A DNA stretch of 41,206 nucleotides from Acidiferrobacter sp. (lineage in GTDB: Bacteria; Pseudomonadota; Gammaproteobacteria; Acidiferrobacterales; Acidiferrobacteraceae), in NCBI GenBank assembly GCA_027449165.1, contig DAIDMD010000144.1, forward strand, positions 1 through 41,206, written 5' to 3'. Positions 14,804 to 25,170 of this stretch are shown here, piece after piece. The notes below the pieces were generated by a model. It had not been told where the DNA came from, searched no databases, and saw only the letters and a program-made list of their open reading frames with translations. Within the stretch, counting starts at the first letter, position 1. Every line of letters starts with the position of its first letter. A program made the position numbers and the translations under genes.

Positions 14804-16295
14804 CGGGCCTGCGGCCTGGACGGGCGCGTTCCTGGCCGGCGCGTTCCTGAATCTGGCCTTCGCCCCCTACCGCCAGCCGTGGGTCGCGCCGCTGGCCCTT
14901 GCGGTCCTCTACGCGCTCCTGGGGAATGCCTCGGGTCGCGGGGCCTTCGGCCGCGGTTTGGCGTTCGGCGCGGGCCTATTCGCCTTCGGGGTCCCCTGGA
15001 TCTATTTGACGCTGGCGCGCTTCGGCGGCATGCCGCCGCCGCTGGCCGCGGCGGCGTGCGTCCTGTTCGTCGCGATCCTCGCGCTCTACGCGGGCCTGGC
15101 CTGCGGGTTGTTTGCCCTGCTCCGCGGCCAAGACGGCCTCGATCCCTGGCTTTTCGCCGCGCTCTGGGTGCTGGGCGAATGGGTGCGAGGGGTCTTTTTG
15201 ACGGGATTCCCGTGGCTCGATGTCGGATATGCGGCGAGCGTGCCGCCGCTCATGGACTGGGCGCCCTTCATCGGCGTTCTCGGCCTGTCGTTCGTCTTGA
15301 CCGTCTCAGGGGCGCTCGCGGTGGACGCGCTGCGGGGGCGGCGGCGCGGGCTGCTGCCCTTGCTCGTGCTTCTCGGGGCGACGCCGGTCCTGGCGAGAAT
15401 CCCGTTGGTGCATCGCACGGGCCGTCCGATCACGGCGTCGCTGGTCCAGGGCGACATCTCGCCCAACGTCAAATGGGACCCGCGCGGGCGGCGCATGATC
15501 ATCCGGCGCTACCTCCGCCTGACCCGGGAAAGCGACGGCCGGCTCGTCATCTGGCCCGAGACGGCGGTCCCCGGCTATTCGCACGAGCTCCGCCGCCGCT
15601 TCATACCTTACATCAAGCGCCTGGCGAGGATCGGCCACAGGCACTTCCTCTTCGGCCTCGTCGAGGGCAATCCCGATGTCCCCAACGGTCCGGTCTACAA
15701 TGCCGTCATGAGCATCGGGCGGCACGACGGCTTTTACCGAAAGCGCCACCTTGTCCCGTTCGGGGAGTATCTGCCGTGGCCGGCGCTTTTGGGTCCGGTC
15801 CTGGACGTGTTGCATATCCCCATGGCGAGCTTCACGGCCTGGCACGGCGCGGAGCAGCCCTTGACGGCCGCCCAGGCGAAGCTCGGGGTCTCGATCTGCT
15901 ACGAGGTCGCCTACGGCCCGCTGGTCACCCAGGACCTGCCCCGCGCCACCCTGCTCGTGAACGTGAGCGACGACTCCTGGTACGGACACTCGAACGAGGC
16001 CGTTCAGCAGCTCCAGATCGCGCAATTGCGCGCCGCCGAGGCCGGCCGCGAGATACTGATCGCGACCAACGACGGCATCACCGCGCAGATCGGCCATACC
16101 GGGCGGATCCGGGCCCGGCTCCGCGCGTTCCGCAAAGGGGTATTGACGGTTGTCGCGCAGCCCTACGCCGGCCTTACGCCCTACGATCGATTCGGGGACG
16201 CCGGCGTACTGGGGGTCGTGTCCCTGGTGGTCGCCGCAGCCATCTGGCGGCATCGCGCGCGGCGGGCGGCATCGCGCCCGGGGCGTGGGGCCTAA
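14775..16295 (+). CDS. lnt: Apolipoprotein N-acyltransferase Lnt
   Basis: This 506-residue inner-membrane enzyme adds the third acyl chain to the N-terminal Cys of lipoproteins. The N-terminal 210 residues hold multiple hydrophobic helices. The nitrilase-fold periplasmic domain carries the catalytic triad Glu262 (WPETAVPGY), Lys323 (YRKRHLVPFGEYLP) and Cys375 (VSICYE). A final hydrophobic helix anchors the C-terminus. The start is a TTG at 14775 inside the end of corC, with a weak ribosome site, so coupling is likely. Its substrates include the LptE lipoprotein encoded further down this run. Confidence 0.95.
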   Translation: MPKKAKWPVSGPAAWTGAFLAGAFLNLAFAPYRQPWVAPLALAVLYALLGNASGRGAFGRGLAFGAGLFAFGVPWIYLTLARFGGMPPPLAAAACVLFVAILALYAGLACGLFALLRGQDGLDPWLFAALWVLGEWVRGVFLTGFPWLDVGYAASVPPLMDWAPFIGVLGLSFVLTVSGALAVDALRGRRRGLLPLLVLLGATPVLARIPLVHRTGRPITASLVQGDISPNVKWDPRGRRMIIRRYLRLTRESDGRLVIWPETAVPGYSHELRRRFIPYIKRLARIGHRHFLFGLVEGNPDVPNGPVYNAVMSIGRHDGFYRKRHLVPFGEYLPWPALLGPVLDVLHIPMASFTAWHGAEQPLTAAQAKLGVSICYEVAYGPLVTQDLPRATLLVNVSDDSWYGHSNEAVQQLQIAQLRAAEAGREILIATNDGITAQIGHTGRIRARLRAFRKGVLTVVAQPYAGLTPYDRFGDAGVLGVVSLVVAAAIWRHRARRAASRPGRGA

Positions 16296-16364
16296 CCGGC
16301 AGACGCGCCGCTTCGATCCGTGGGATAATGCGCCACCGCCACACACAAGCGAGCGCAAGGCCCG

Positions 16365-18821
16365 ATGGATGAACGTTATTCCCCGATCGATGTAGAGCGC
16401 GAGGCCCAGGCCTTCTGGGCGCAGGCCCGGAGCTTCGAGGTGACCGAGGACCCCTCGCGCCCCAAGTTCTATTGCCTGTCGATGTTTCCCTACCCATCGG
16501 GCCGTCTGCATATGGGGCACGTGCGCAACTATACCCTGGGGGACGTGATCAGCCGCTGGCGGCGCATGCAGGGCATGAACGTCCTCCAGCCGATGGGTTG
16601 GGATGCCTTCGGCCTGCCCGCGGAGGGCGCCGCGGAACGCCATGGGGTGCCGCCCGCGCAGTGGACCTACGACAATATCGCGGCCATGCGCGACCAGTTG
16701 AAGCGGCTCGGCCTGGCCTACGACTGGAGGCGCGAGATCGCGACCTGCCGCCCGGAGTATTACCGGTGGGAACAGTGGTTGTTCACGCGCCTGTACCGCA
16801 AGGGGCTTGCCTATCGCGCGACCGCGCCGGTCAACTGGTGCCCGAAGGATCGGACGGTGCTCGCCAACGAGCAGGTGGTGGAGGGGCGCTGCTGGCGCTG
16901 CGATACCCCCGTCGAGCGCCGCGAGATCCCGCAGTGGTTCTTGCGCATCACCGCCTATGCCGACGAGCTCTTAGCCGGCCTCGAGGCGCTTCCGGGCTGG
17001 CCGGAACGGGTCGCGACCATGCAGCGCAACTGGATCGGGCGCTCCGAGGGCGCCGAGATCCGGTTCCCGGTGGAAGGCTTCGGGACGCTGACGGTGTTCA
17101 CCACCCGACCCGATACCCTGATGGGGGTGACCTATCTGGCGGTTGCCGCCGAGCATCCCCTGGCCGTTGCCGCGAGCGCCGGCCGTCCGGAGGTGGCGCG
17201 GTTTCGCGACGAGTGCCGCGTGGCGCAGACCGCCGAGGCGGTCCTCGAGACGATGGAGAAGCGCGGCGTCGACACCGGCCTGCGGGCGGCCCATCCCCTG
17301 ACCGGCCGAAGCCTGCCGGTCTATGCGGCCAATTTCGTGCTCATGGGTTACGGCGAGGGCGCGGTCATGGCGGTCCCGGCGCACGACGAGCGGGATTTCG
17401 CCTTCGCGCAACGCTACCGTCTGCCGGTGGTCCCGGTCGTGGTCCCGGAGGACTACGAGGGCCGCGTCGAGGATCTCGTGCGCGACGGGGCCTACACCGG
17501 ACCCGGCCGTCTGGTCGACTCCGGCCCCTTCACCGGGCTGTCTTCGCAGGAGGCGCGCGAGCGCATCGTGGCGGCCTTGGCGGACATCGGGGCCGGGGCC
17601 GGGCGCGTGCAGTTGCGCCTGCGCGATTGGGGCGTGTCGCGCCAGCGGTATTGGGGTGCGCCCATCCCCATGATTCATTGTGCGGCCTGCGGCGTGGTCC
17701 CGGTCCCCGACGAAGACCTGCCGGTGGTCCTGCCGGAGGACGTGGTCATCACCGCGGGCGGTTCGGCGCTCGCCGCGCGCCCCGATTTCCTGAACGTATC
17801 CTGCCCAGGCTGCGGCGGCCCGGCCCGGCGGGAGACCGATACCTTCGACACCTTCATGGAGTCGTCGTGGTACTACGCCCGGTACTGCAGCCACGACAAC
17901 GACCGGCAGATGCTCGACGCGCGCGCCCGCCACTGGCTGCCGGTCGACCAATATATCGGCGGGATCGAGCACGCCATCCTCCATCTGCTGTATGCCCGGT
18001 TCTTCAACAAACTCTTGCGCGACGAGGGCCTGGTGGGCAACGACGAGCCCTTCACCCGCCTGCTCACCCAGGGCATGGTCCTCAAAGACGGCACGAAGAT
18101 GTCGAAGTCCAAGGGGAATACGGTCGACCCGCAGGCCCTGATCGATCAGTACGGCGCCGACACCGCGCGGCTTTTCATCATGTTCGCGGCGCCTCCGGAG
18201 CAATCCCTCGAGTGGAGCGACGACGCGGTCGCCGGCGCCCACCGCTTTCTGAAGCGGCTCTGGGGTCTGGCGCGCGCGGCGGCATCGCGGCCGGCGCCCG
18301 CGGACGGGGCCTACGACGAGGCCCATCGGGCGCTGCGCGCCGACATGCAGGGACTGCTCGACCAGGCGCTGCGCGACTACGAGCGCTATCACTTCAATAC
18401 CGTGGTGGCCGCTTGCATGGGCCTTGCCAACACGCTGCAAAAGCTCCTGGACGAGACGGTCTCGGACTCGGGCACGCGCCTGCTGCGCGAGGGCCTGAGC
18501 CTGCTGTTGCGGCTTTTGGCCCCGATCGTGCCGCATATCGCCCATCGCCTGTGGCAGGAGCTCGGGTTCGGGCCGCAGGCGATCATCGACGCCCCCTGGC
18601 CGGTGGTGGACGCCGCCGCTTTGAAGCGCGCCACCTTGCGGCTCGTCGTGCAGGTCAACGGCAAGCGCCGCAGCGAGATCACCGTCGACGCCGACTGCGA
18701 CCGCGCCGCGATCGAGGCGCGCGCCCTGGAAGACGAGGCCGTGGCGCGCCACATCGACGGCCGGCCGGTCGCCAAGATCGTCGTCGTCCCCGGCCGCCTG
18801 GTCAACATCGTCGCCCCATGA
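16365..18821 (+). CDS. leuS: Leucyl-tRNA synthetase
   Basis: This 818-residue class I synthetase charges tRNA-Leu. The HIGH motif is HMGH at 49-52 ([17 protein letters not shown]) and the KMSKS motif is at 578-582. The CP1 editing domain contains [12 protein letters not shown]. The protein is somewhat shorter than E. coli LeuS (860), but all core motifs are present. The ATG lies about 70 bases after lnt. Its last four bases (ATGA) overlap the start of lptE. Confidence 0.97.
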   Translation: MDERYSPIDVEREAQAFWAQARSFEVTEDPSRPKFYCLSMFPYPSGRLHMGHVRNYTLGDVISRWRRMQGMNVLQPMGWDAFGLPAEGAAERHGVPPAQWTYDNIAAMRDQLKRLGLAYDWRREIATCRPEYYRWEQWLFTRLYRKGLAYRATAPVNWCPKDRTVLANEQVVEGRCWRCDTPVERREIPQWFLRITAYADELLAGLEALPGWPERVATMQRNWIGRSEGAEIRFPVEGFGTLTVFTTRPDTLMGVTYLAVAAEHPLAVAASAGRPEVARFRDECRVAQTAEAVLETMEKRGVDTGLRAAHPLTGRSLPVYAANFVLMGYGEGAVMAVPAHDERDFAFAQRYRLPVVPVVVPEDYEGRVEDLVRDGAYTGPGRLVDSGPFTGLSSQEARERIVAALADIGAGAGRVQLRLRDWGVSRQRYWGAPIPMIHCAACGVVPVPDEDLPVVLPEDVVITAGGSALAARPDFLNVSCPGCGGPARRETDTFDTFMESSWYYARYCSHDNDRQMLDARARHWLPVDQYIGGIEHAILHLLYARFFNKLLRDEGLVGNDEPFTRLLTQGMVLKDGTKMSKSKGNTVDPQALIDQYGADTARLFIMFAAPPEQSLEWSDDAVAGAHRFLKRLWGLARAAASRPAPADGAYDEAHRALRADMQGLLDQALRDYERYHFNTVVAACMGLANTLQKLLDETVSDSGTRLLREGLSLLLRLLAPIVPHIAHRLWQELGFGPQAIIDAPWPVVDAAALKRATLRLVVQVNGKRRSEITVDADCDRAAIEARALEDEAVARHIDGRPVAKIVVVPGRLVNIVAP

Positions 18822-19393
18822 GGCGTCTCGCGGCGGGGTTCCTGGGGGCGCTGCTTGCGGGCTGCGGTTTTCATCTGCGCACCGCCCGCGAATTCGCGCT
18901 GCCCGGGTCGCTGTCGGTCCTGCAGGTGCGCATGCCGTCGAGCGGCCTCAAATATCCGGGGCTCGTGCTCGCCGTGCGGCAGGCCCTGGAAGAGCGCGGG
19001 GTGCAGATCGTCGGCCACCGCAAGGCGCCCGCGGTGGTGTTGGCGGGCGAGGTGCTGAATCCTGTGGTCGTGACCATCAACAACAACGGCGGCGCGAGCG
19101 CCTATCTGCTCGATTATGCGGTGACGTTCAGCCTCGTCGGGCCGCGCGGCCGGGTGCTCATGGCGCCGCGGACGGTGCGCGTGCAGCGCGAATACAACTT
19201 CAACGTGCAGAACGTGCCGGCCATGGCCCGCGAACAGACCTATCTGGAGCGGCGCATGCGCGCGGCCGCGGCCCGGCAGATCGTCTGGGCGCTTGCCTCC
19301 TATAAGGGACCGCCTAAGGGACCGCCCGCCGGCCCCGCTGCCCCCAAGGCGGCCCCCGCCGCGACCGGCCAGGCCCATGCACCTAAAGCCTGA
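18818..19393 (+). CDS. lptE: LPS-assembly lipoprotein LptE
   Basis: This 191-residue outer-membrane lipoprotein forms the plug of the LptD translocon that inserts LPS. A short signal sequence ends in the lipobox LLAGC (Cys16), followed by GFHLR, typical of LptE. The internal [16 protein letters not shown] and VQREYNFN segments are also family-like. The last 30 residues are an Ala/Pro/Gly-rich tail with a repeated [10 protein letters not shown] that is not needed for the fold. The ATG overlaps the leuS stop (ATGA), and the 3' end overlaps holA by 17 bases, so the tail's DNA also carries the holA start. Confidence 0.9.
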   Translation: MRRLAAGFLGALLAGCGFHLRTAREFALPGSLSVLQVRMPSSGLKYPGLVLAVRQALEERGVQIVGHRKAPAVVLAGEVLNPVVVTINNNGGASAYLLDYAVTFSLVGPRGRVLMAPRTVRVQREYNFNVQNVPAMAREQTYLERRMRAAAARQIVWALASYKGPPKGPPAGPAAPKAAPAATGQAHAPKA

Positions 19394-20381
19394 GGACCTT
19401 CCCGCGCGGCTTGCCGACCTCAAGCGGGTCTATCTCGTCTGCGGGGACGAGCCGTTTTTGGTCGAGGAGGCGGTCGCGCGCATCGTCGAGGCGGCGGAGG
19501 CCGCCGGCATAGCGGAGCGCCAGCGGTTTTTCCTGGAGAGCGGGTTTTCCTGGGCGCAGTTCCGCGAGGCCCTATCTTCGCCCTCGCTGTTCGCGCCGCG
19601 CAGCCTCTACGAGCTGCGCGCGCGCGAGGGCCGCGAGACGCTAGGCCGCGAGCTGCCCGCCTGCCTGCCGTTGATCGCCCCCGACGCGGTCCTGCTGGTG
19701 GTCACGGGCGCGCTCGAGCGCGCCGCGCAGAAGGCCGCCTGGGTGGAGTCGGTGGCGAGCGCGGGCCATGTGGTGGTCGCGAGCCCCTTGTCGGGCGAAC
19801 GGCTGTTCGCCTGGGTACGGGCCCGGCTGCGGGCGGTCGGGATAGCCGACGAGGAGCTCGCGCGGCGCATCAGCTATTTCGCGGAAGGCAACATGGGCGC
19901 CGCGGCCGACGCCGTCGCGCGCCTTGCGACCGAGCCGAACGCGGATGCCGGGACCTTGGCGGCCATCATGGGCGACGAGGCGCGGTTCGATGTGTTCGCC
20001 GTGACCGATGCCGCCTTGAAGGGCGATCTGGCCGCCACCCGCCGCTATGCGGATCGCTTGCGGGTGGAGGCGCGAGACCCGATACTGGTATCATGGGCGT
20101 TGGCCCGGGAAGTGCGCCTGCTCAACCGGATCGCGTTTTTGCAGGCCCGCAAGGCCCCCTTGGCCGATGTGTTTCGGCGCGAACGGGTGTGGCCGGCGCG
20201 CCAGGCCCTGCTCCTGGCGGCCGTGCGGCGGCTATCGGCGCGCCGTCTGCGCCAGCTGCTCATGGGCTGCGCGGAGCTCGACCGGGTCAATAAGGGGCGC
20301 GCGGCAGGCGACGCCTGGGTCATGATCGAGCGCCTGGCCATGGGGCTTGCGGGGATGGCGGGCGAGGGTGGGACACGATGA
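19377..20381 (+). CDS. holA: DNA polymerase III delta subunit HolA
   Basis: This 334-residue clamp-loader wrench opens the beta sliding clamp. The N-terminal AAA+-like fold begins [16 protein letters not shown], followed by [26 protein letters not shown] and a helical C-terminal collar domain. The start is taken at the ATG at 19377 inside lptE, which gives the family's usual beginning; the open frame extends upstream without a ribosome site. Its stop overlaps the proA start (ATGA). Confidence 0.92.
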   Translation: MHLKPEDLPARLADLKRVYLVCGDEPFLVEEAVARIVEAAEAAGIAERQRFFLESGFSWAQFREALSSPSLFAPRSLYELRAREGRETLGRELPACLPLIAPDAVLLVVTGALERAAQKAAWVESVASAGHVVVASPLSGERLFAWVRARLRAVGIADEELARRISYFAEGNMGAAADAVARLATEPNADAGTLAAIMGDEARFDVFAVTDAALKGDLAATRRYADRLRVEARDPILVSWALAREVRLLNRIAFLQARKAPLADVFRRERVWPARQALLLAAVRRLSARRLRQLLMGCAELDRVNKGRAAGDAWVMIERLAMGLAGMAGEGGTR

Positions 20382-21640
20382 CGACGGATGTGGCGGCTTA
20401 CATGGAGGCCTTGGGGCAGGCGGCGCGCGGCGCGGCGCCGGCCATGGCGCGCGCCACGACCGGGGCCAAGAACAAGGCGCTGGGCGCGACCGCGGAGCTG
20501 TTGCGGGCCCGCTCCGGGGAGATCCGGGAGGCCAACGAACGGGACGTCGCGGCCGCGCGCGCAGGCGGGCTCGACGAGGCCCTGGTCGATCGGCTGATTC
20601 TGACCCCCGAGCGCATCGAGCAGATGGCGCGCGGCCTTTTGGAGATCGCGGCGCTCCCCGATCCGGTGGGCGAGATCACCGGGCTTGCCATGCGGCCCTC
20701 CGGCATCCAGGTCGGGCGCATGCGGGTGCCGCTGGGCGTGATCGGCATCATTTATGAATCGCGGCCCAACGTGACCGCCGACGCCGCCGGGCTGTGCCTC
20801 AAATCGGGGAACGCCGCCATCCTGCGCGGCGGTTCGGAGGCCCTGCACTCCAATGCCGTCATCGGCCGCTGCGTGAAAGACGGCCTGGCCGCGGCCGGCC
20901 TGCCGCCCGCGGCCCTGGGGCTCGTGGAGACCGCCGACCGCGCCGCCGTGACCGCGCTTTTGCGCATGGACCGGTTCGTCGACCTGGTCATCCCGCGCGG
21001 CGGCAAGGGGCTGGTCGCGCTCGTCGCCGCCGAGGCCCGGATGCCGGTCCTCAAGCATCTGCACGGCGTCTGCCACGTCTACCTGGACGACGACGCGGAC
21101 GCCGCGAAGGCGCTGGCGGTGGCGGTCAACGCCAAGACCCAGCGTTACGGGACATGCAACACCATGGAGACCCTGTTGATCGCCGAGCGCCGGGCCGACG
21201 AGCTCCTGCCGCCGCTTGCGCGCGCCTATCGCGAGCACGGGGTCGAGTTGCGCGGCTGCCCGAAGACCCGCGATCGGGTCGCCGGGATGACGGCCGCCAC
21301 CGAAGAGGATTGGGAGACCGAGTATCTGGCGCCGATTCTCGCGATCCGGGTCGTGGCCGGCCTGGACGAGGCCATCGCCCATATCGGCCGTTACGGATCC
21401 CATCATACCGACGCGATCGTGACCGAGAACTGGACGCACGCCCAACGGTTCCTCCGCGAGGTCGATTCGAGCTCGGTCATGGTGAACGCCTCGACCCGCT
21501 TCGCCGACGGCTTCGAGTATGGCCTGGGGGCGGAGATCGGCATCAGCACCGACAAGCTTCATGCCCGCGGCCCGGTCGGGCTCGAGGGGCTGACGTCCCA
21601 GAAGTTCGTCGTTTGGGGTGACGGGCATATCCGCCAATAG
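20378..21640 (+). CDS. proA: Gamma-glutamyl phosphate reductase ProA
   Basis: This 420-residue NADPH-dependent enzyme makes glutamate-5-semialdehyde, the second step of proline synthesis. The catalytic cysteine is Cys260 in [11 protein letters not shown]. Other signatures are [28 protein letters not shown] and the C-terminal [25 protein letters not shown] (given in part). proB is not in this window. The gene is coupled to holA by an ATGA overlap and overlaps nadD by 23 bases. Confidence 0.97.
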   Translation: MTTDVAAYMEALGQAARGAAPAMARATTGAKNKALGATAELLRARSGEIREANERDVAAARAGGLDEALVDRLILTPERIEQMARGLLEIAALPDPVGEITGLAMRPSGIQVGRMRVPLGVIGIIYESRPNVTADAAGLCLKSGNAAILRGGSEALHSNAVIGRCVKDGLAAAGLPPAALGLVETADRAAVTALLRMDRFVDLVIPRGGKGLVALVAAEARMPVLKHLHGVCHVYLDDDADAAKALAVAVNAKTQRYGTCNTMETLLIAERRADELLPPLARAYREHGVELRGCPKTRDRVAGMTAATEEDWETEYLAPILAIRVVAGLDEAIAHIGRYGSHHTDAIVTENWTHAQRFLREVDSSSVMVNASTRFADGFEYGLGAEIGISTDKLHARGPVGLEGLTSQKFVVWGDGHIRQ

Positions 21641-22283
21641 CGCAGGTCTTCTGGGGGTTTTTGGCGGGACCTTCGACCCGGTGCACCGCGGGCATGTCGC
21701 GGTCGCCGACGCCCTCATGCGGGCCCTGCCCCTGGCCCGTATCGTCTTCGTCCCTGCGGCCCGTCCCCCGCACCGGCCGGCGCCGGCCGTCGACGCCCGG
21801 CACCGGCTCGCCATGCTGCGTCTGGCGCTTGCGGACGATCCGCGCTTTACCATCGACGAGACCGAATACGAGCGCGAAGGACCGTCGTACATGGTCGATA
21901 CGCTCGCCATCCTGCGATCGCGCCATGAGGGGCCGCTCGCCCTGATCCTGGGGGTGGACGCCTTCGCGGGCCTGCCGAGCTGGCATCGCTGGCGGCGGAT
22001 CCTGGGGCTCGCCCGCATCATCATCGTCAGCCGCCCGGGGTTCGACGGCGCGCTTCCGGCGTGGGTCCGGCCGCGGCTTCTGGGGTGCGGGGACGACCTG
22101 CCGCTCGCCGATCCCGGGCGCGTCTTGTTGTTCACGGCGAGCGCGCGCCCGGAATCCGCCACCGCCCTGCGCCAGGGGCTGGCGGACGGAACCGCCCCGG
22201 GGGCATGGTTGCCCGCCGGGGTGGCCGCCTATATTGAAGCGCACGGACTGTATCGGAGGCCATCGCGCCATGACGAAGACTGA
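21618..22283 (+). CDS. nadD: Nicotinate-nucleotide adenylyltransferase NadD
   Basis: This 221-residue enzyme adenylylates nicotinate mononucleotide to deamido-NAD. The nucleotidyltransferase signature [11 protein letters not shown] (16-26) holds the HxGH motif. Also visible are [25 protein letters not shown] and the SRPGF loop. The start is a GTG 23 bases inside proA. It lies next to rsfS, a common gammaproteobacterial pairing, and complements nadA at 5094. Confidence 0.95.
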   Translation: MTGISANSAGLLGVFGGTFDPVHRGHVAVADALMRALPLARIVFVPAARPPHRPAPAVDARHRLAMLRLALADDPRFTIDETEYEREGPSYMVDTLAILRSRHEGPLALILGVDAFAGLPSWHRWRRILGLARIIIVSRPGFDGALPAWVRPRLLGCGDDLPLADPGRVLLFTASARPESATALRQGLADGTAPGAWLPAGVAAYIEAHGLYRRPSRHDED

Positions 22284-22629
22284 ACGGATACGAGAGGCGC
22301 TGGAGCAGGCCAAGGCCGAGGATATCGTGGTCCTCGATGTGCGGTCGTTGACCGATATCGCCGACGCCATGATCGTCGCGAGCGGGACATCCACCCGGCA
22401 TGTGGCGTCGATCGGCCGCAAGGTCGACGATCATCTGCGCGCGGCCGGCTACAAGCCGCAGGGCGTCGAGGGGCTCGCCGAGGGCGAATGGGTGCTCATC
22501 GACTGCGGGGACGTGATCGTGCATGTCATGCACCCCAAGACCCGGGCCTTCTACGCCCTGGAAAAGCTCTGGTCCGAAGGGTTCGGGGGGACCGAGGATA
22601 TCCGGCGCGAGTTGCGCCCCCGGCGCTAA
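22270..22629 (+). CDS. rsfS: Ribosome silencing factor RsfS
   Basis: This 119-residue Iojap/DUF143 protein binds ribosomal protein L14 and blocks subunit joining during starvation. Signatures are DIVVLDVRSLTDIADAMIVASG (given in part) and GVEGLAEGEWVLIDCGDVIVHVM, the latter also only in part typical. The ATG at 22270 lies inside the nadD end (14-base overlap); the frame is open to 22234 without support. Confidence 0.95.
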   Translation: MTKTERIREALEQAKAEDIVVLDVRSLTDIADAMIVASGTSTRHVASIGRKVDDHLRAAGYKPQGVEGLAEGEWVLIDCGDVIVHVMHPKTRAFYALEKLWSEGFGGTEDIRRELRPRR

Positions 22630-22632
22630 CCC

Positions 22633-23109
22633 GTGGCCATGCACCTGCTTGCGGTCGGCACCCGGGTCCCGGCGTGGGTGCAGGCCGGATTCGAGGACTA
22701 CGCGCGCCGCCTGCAGGGCCCTTATCGTCTGGAGTTGACGGAGATCGCGCCGGCCCGGTGGACGCGCAGCGGCGATCGGGACCGATTGAAGCGCGAGGAA
22801 GGCCGGCGGCTCCTGGATGCCGCGCCCCGGGAGGCCTTCCTGGTGGCGCTCGACGTGCAGGGGCGCCTGCGCACGAGCGAGGCCCTGGCCCGCGACCTCG
22901 CGGCCTGGCTGGCCTGCGGGCGGCCGGTGGCCTTTCTGATCGGGGGCGCGGAGGGGCTGGCCGGCGCCTGCCTCGAGGCGGCCTCCGACCGCTGGTCGCT
23001 CTCGCCGCTCGTGTTCCCCCACGCCCTGGTGCGGGTGATGCTGGCCGAGCAGCTGTATCGGGCCTATAGCGCCTTGAGCGGGCAGCCTTATCACAGGGGG
23101 ACGTCGTGA
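22633..23109 (+). CDS. rlmH: 23S rRNA pseudouridine-1915 N3-methyltransferase RlmH
   Basis: This SPOUT-fold methyltransferase has 158 residues and methylates pseudouridine 1915 of 23S rRNA in assembled 70S ribosomes. The SAM loop FLIGGAEGL and the C-terminal FPHALVRVMLAEQLYRAY and GQPYHR are diagnostic. The GTG at 22633 gives an N-terminus equal in length to the E. coli protein; an ATG two codons later (22639) is the alternative. The stop overlaps the GTG of maf. Confidence 0.95.
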   Translation: MAMHLLAVGTRVPAWVQAGFEDYARRLQGPYRLELTEIAPARWTRSGDRDRLKREEGRRLLDAAPREAFLVALDVQGRLRTSEALARDLAAWLACGRPVAFLIGGAEGLAGACLEAASDRWSLSPLVFPHALVRVMLAEQLYRAYSALSGQPYHRGTS

Positions 23110-23675
23110 TTTATTTGGCATCGGCCTCGGAACGCCGGCAGGAGCTCCTGCGGCAGATCGGGGTGGCGTTCGTGACGCTCCCGGCCGACATCGACGAGAC
23201 GCCGCGGCCCGGCGAGGCGTCCTTGGCCTATGTGCGCCGCATGGCCCACGAAAAGGCCCTCGCCGGGGCGCGGCAACGCGATCGCCTGGGGCTTGCCTGG
23301 GCCCCGGTCCTGGGCGCCGACACCATCGTCTTGCAGGCCGACGTCATCGTGCACAAGCCGGCCGATGCCGGCGCCGCGCGCGCGGCGCTGCGCCGGCTGT
23401 CGGGGGGCGACCATGTCGTCTATACCGCCGTGTGCGTCCTGGGCCGGGGCTGCAACGAGGCCGTCGCGCGGACCGACGTGACCTTCAAGGTCCTGAGCGA
23501 TGCCGAGATCGACGCCTACTGCGCGACCGGGGAACCGATCGGCAAGGCCGGGGGCTATGCGATCCAGGGGCGCGCGGCATTGTTCGTCGCGCGGCTTGCC
23601 GGGAGCTATTCGGGGGTCGTCGGGTTGCCGTTATACGAGTGCGGGCGGTTGTTGCGCTCCGAGGGCGTCTTATGA
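23106..23675 (+). CDS. yhdE: Maf-family nucleotide pyrophosphatase YhdE
   Basis: This 189-residue house-cleaning enzyme hydrolyses dTTP and UTP or modified forms of them. Signatures are YLASASERRQELL at the N-terminus, GADTIVLQ, and KAGGYAIQG...GSYSGVVGLPLYE near the C-terminus, matching the YhdE rather than the YceF branch. Its place directly before rng and yhdP repeats the E. coli order. The GTG start overlaps the rlmH stop by 4 bases. Confidence 0.94.
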   Translation: MIYLASASERRQELLRQIGVAFVTLPADIDETPRPGEASLAYVRRMAHEKALAGARQRDRLGLAWAPVLGADTIVLQADVIVHKPADAGAARAALRRLSGGDHVVYTAVCVLGRGCNEAVARTDVTFKVLSDAEIDAYCATGEPIGKAGGYAIQGRAALFVARLAGSYSGVVGLPLYECGRLLRSEGVL

Positions 23676-25105
23676 GCGAGGAGATCCTGATCAACGTGAC
23701 GCCCCAGGAGACCCGCGTGGCGGTCGTCGAGAACGGGGTCTTGCAGGAGGTCCATATCGAGCGGGCGAGTCACCGGGGGCTCGTGGGCAACATCTATAGG
23801 GGACGGGTCTCCCGCTTCCTCCCCGGCATGCAGGCGGCGTTCGTCGACATCGGCCTTGAGCGCGCGGCGTTCCTGCAGACCGCCGAGATGAAGGCCGCCG
23901 ACGGGGCGGCCGCGTGCGCGCTCGCCGAGGGTCAGGACGTGACCGTCCAGGTCGTCAAGGACCCGATCGGCACGAAGGGGGCGCGGCTCACCACCCAGAT
24001 CAGCCTCCCGGCCCGCTACGTCGTGTACATGCCGACCAGCGACCACATCGGGATCTCGCAAAAGATCGACAACGAGGAGGAGCGCGAGCGGTTGCGCCGG
24101 GCGGTGCGGTCGGCCATGGGCGACGAGCCCGGGGGCTTCATCCTGCGCACCATGGCCGAGCAGGTGAGCGAGGAGGAGCTAAGGCGCGACATCCTCTACC
24201 TGCGCAAGCTCTGGCAGCGCCTGTCGGCGCGCATCGCCGCGCCCGGCATGCGCGGCCTCGTCCATGAGGACCTCTCGCTCGCCCTGCGGGCCATGCGCGA
24301 CCTCGTGCGCGACAACGTCGAGAAGGTGCGCATCGACTCGCGCGAGATGTACGTCAAGGCCCAGGAGTTCGCCCAGGAGTTCGTCCCCGAGGTGGCGCCC
24401 CGCGTCGAGTACTATCCGGGCGAACGGCCGATCTTCGACCTCTATTCGGTGGAAGACGAGATCAAGCGGGCCCTGGATCGGCGGGTGGCGCTGAAGTCGG
24501 GGGGGTATCTCGTCATCGATCAGACCGAGGCCATGACCACCGTGGACGTGAACACCGGCACCTATGTGGGCCACCGGAACCTCGCCGAGACCATCTTCAA
24601 GACCAACCTCGAGGCCGCGCACGCCATCGCCCGCCAGCTTCGGCTGCGCAACCTGGGCGGCATGATCATCGTGGATTTCATCGACATGGCCGACCCCGAC
24701 CACAAGCGCCAGGTCCTGCGCGTCCTCGAACGGGCCCTGGCGCGCGACCGGACCAAGGCGTCCATCGCCGACATGTCGGCCTTAGGCCTCGTGGAGATCA
24801 CCCGCAAGCGCACCCGCGAGAGCCTGGAGCACCTGCTGTGCGAGACCTGCCCGGCGTGCAAGGGTCGCGGCGTGCTAAAGACCCCGGAGACCGTGATCTA
24901 CGAGATCTTTCGGGAGATCCTGCGCGAGGCCCGGCAGTTCGGCGCCGACCAGTACCTCGTGGTCGCCTCCCAGGTGGTCGTCGACCGGTTGGCGGACGAT
25001 CAGGCGCAGAGTCTGGCTCGGCTACAGGAGTTTATCGGAAAGCCCATTCATCTCCAGGTCGAGCCGCTTTACAATCAGGAAGAATACGAGGTCGTCCTCA
25101 CCTAA
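23672..25105 (+). CDS. rng: Ribonuclease G
   Basis: This 477-residue endoribonuclease matures the 16S rRNA 5' end and degrades some mRNAs. An S1 RNA-binding domain lies at about 38-125 (GNIYRGRVSRFLPGMQAAFVDIG region). The DNase I-like catalytic core has the metal-binding aspartates Asp292 (VDVNTGTYVG) and Asp335 (IIVDFIDM). The Zn-link CETCPACKGRG begins at Cys390. The long C-terminal scaffold of RNase E is absent. The ATG overlaps the maf stop (ATGA). A 65-base spacer with a small hairpin separates it from yhdP. Confidence 0.96.
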   Translation: MSEEILINVTPQETRVAVVENGVLQEVHIERASHRGLVGNIYRGRVSRFLPGMQAAFVDIGLERAAFLQTAEMKAADGAAACALAEGQDVTVQVVKDPIGTKGARLTTQISLPARYVVYMPTSDHIGISQKIDNEEERERLRRAVRSAMGDEPGGFILRTMAEQVSEEELRRDILYLRKLWQRLSARIAAPGMRGLVHEDLSLALRAMRDLVRDNVEKVRIDSREMYVKAQEFAQEFVPEVAPRVEYYPGERPIFDLYSVEDEIKRALDRRVALKSGGYLVIDQTEAMTTVDVNTGTYVGHRNLAETIFKTNLEAAHAIARQLRLRNLGGMIIVDFIDMADPDHKRQVLRVLERALARDRTKASIADMSALGLVEITRKRTRESLEHLLCETCPACKGRGVLKTPETVIYEIFREILREARQFGADQYLVVASQVVVDRLADDQAQSLARLQEFIGKPIHLQVEPLYNQEEYEVVLT

Positions 25106-25170
25106 GGAGGCGAGGGCCGCGGCGCGGGAACGGAATCCCGTTGAATGAGAGAGCTTGAGTCGATGATGTC

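Noticed and set aside
16472-19393. 973-codon plus-strand frame running through leuS into lptE
   Set aside because: Everything before 18818 is a shadow of leuS. Only the lptE segment has a lipobox and family features.
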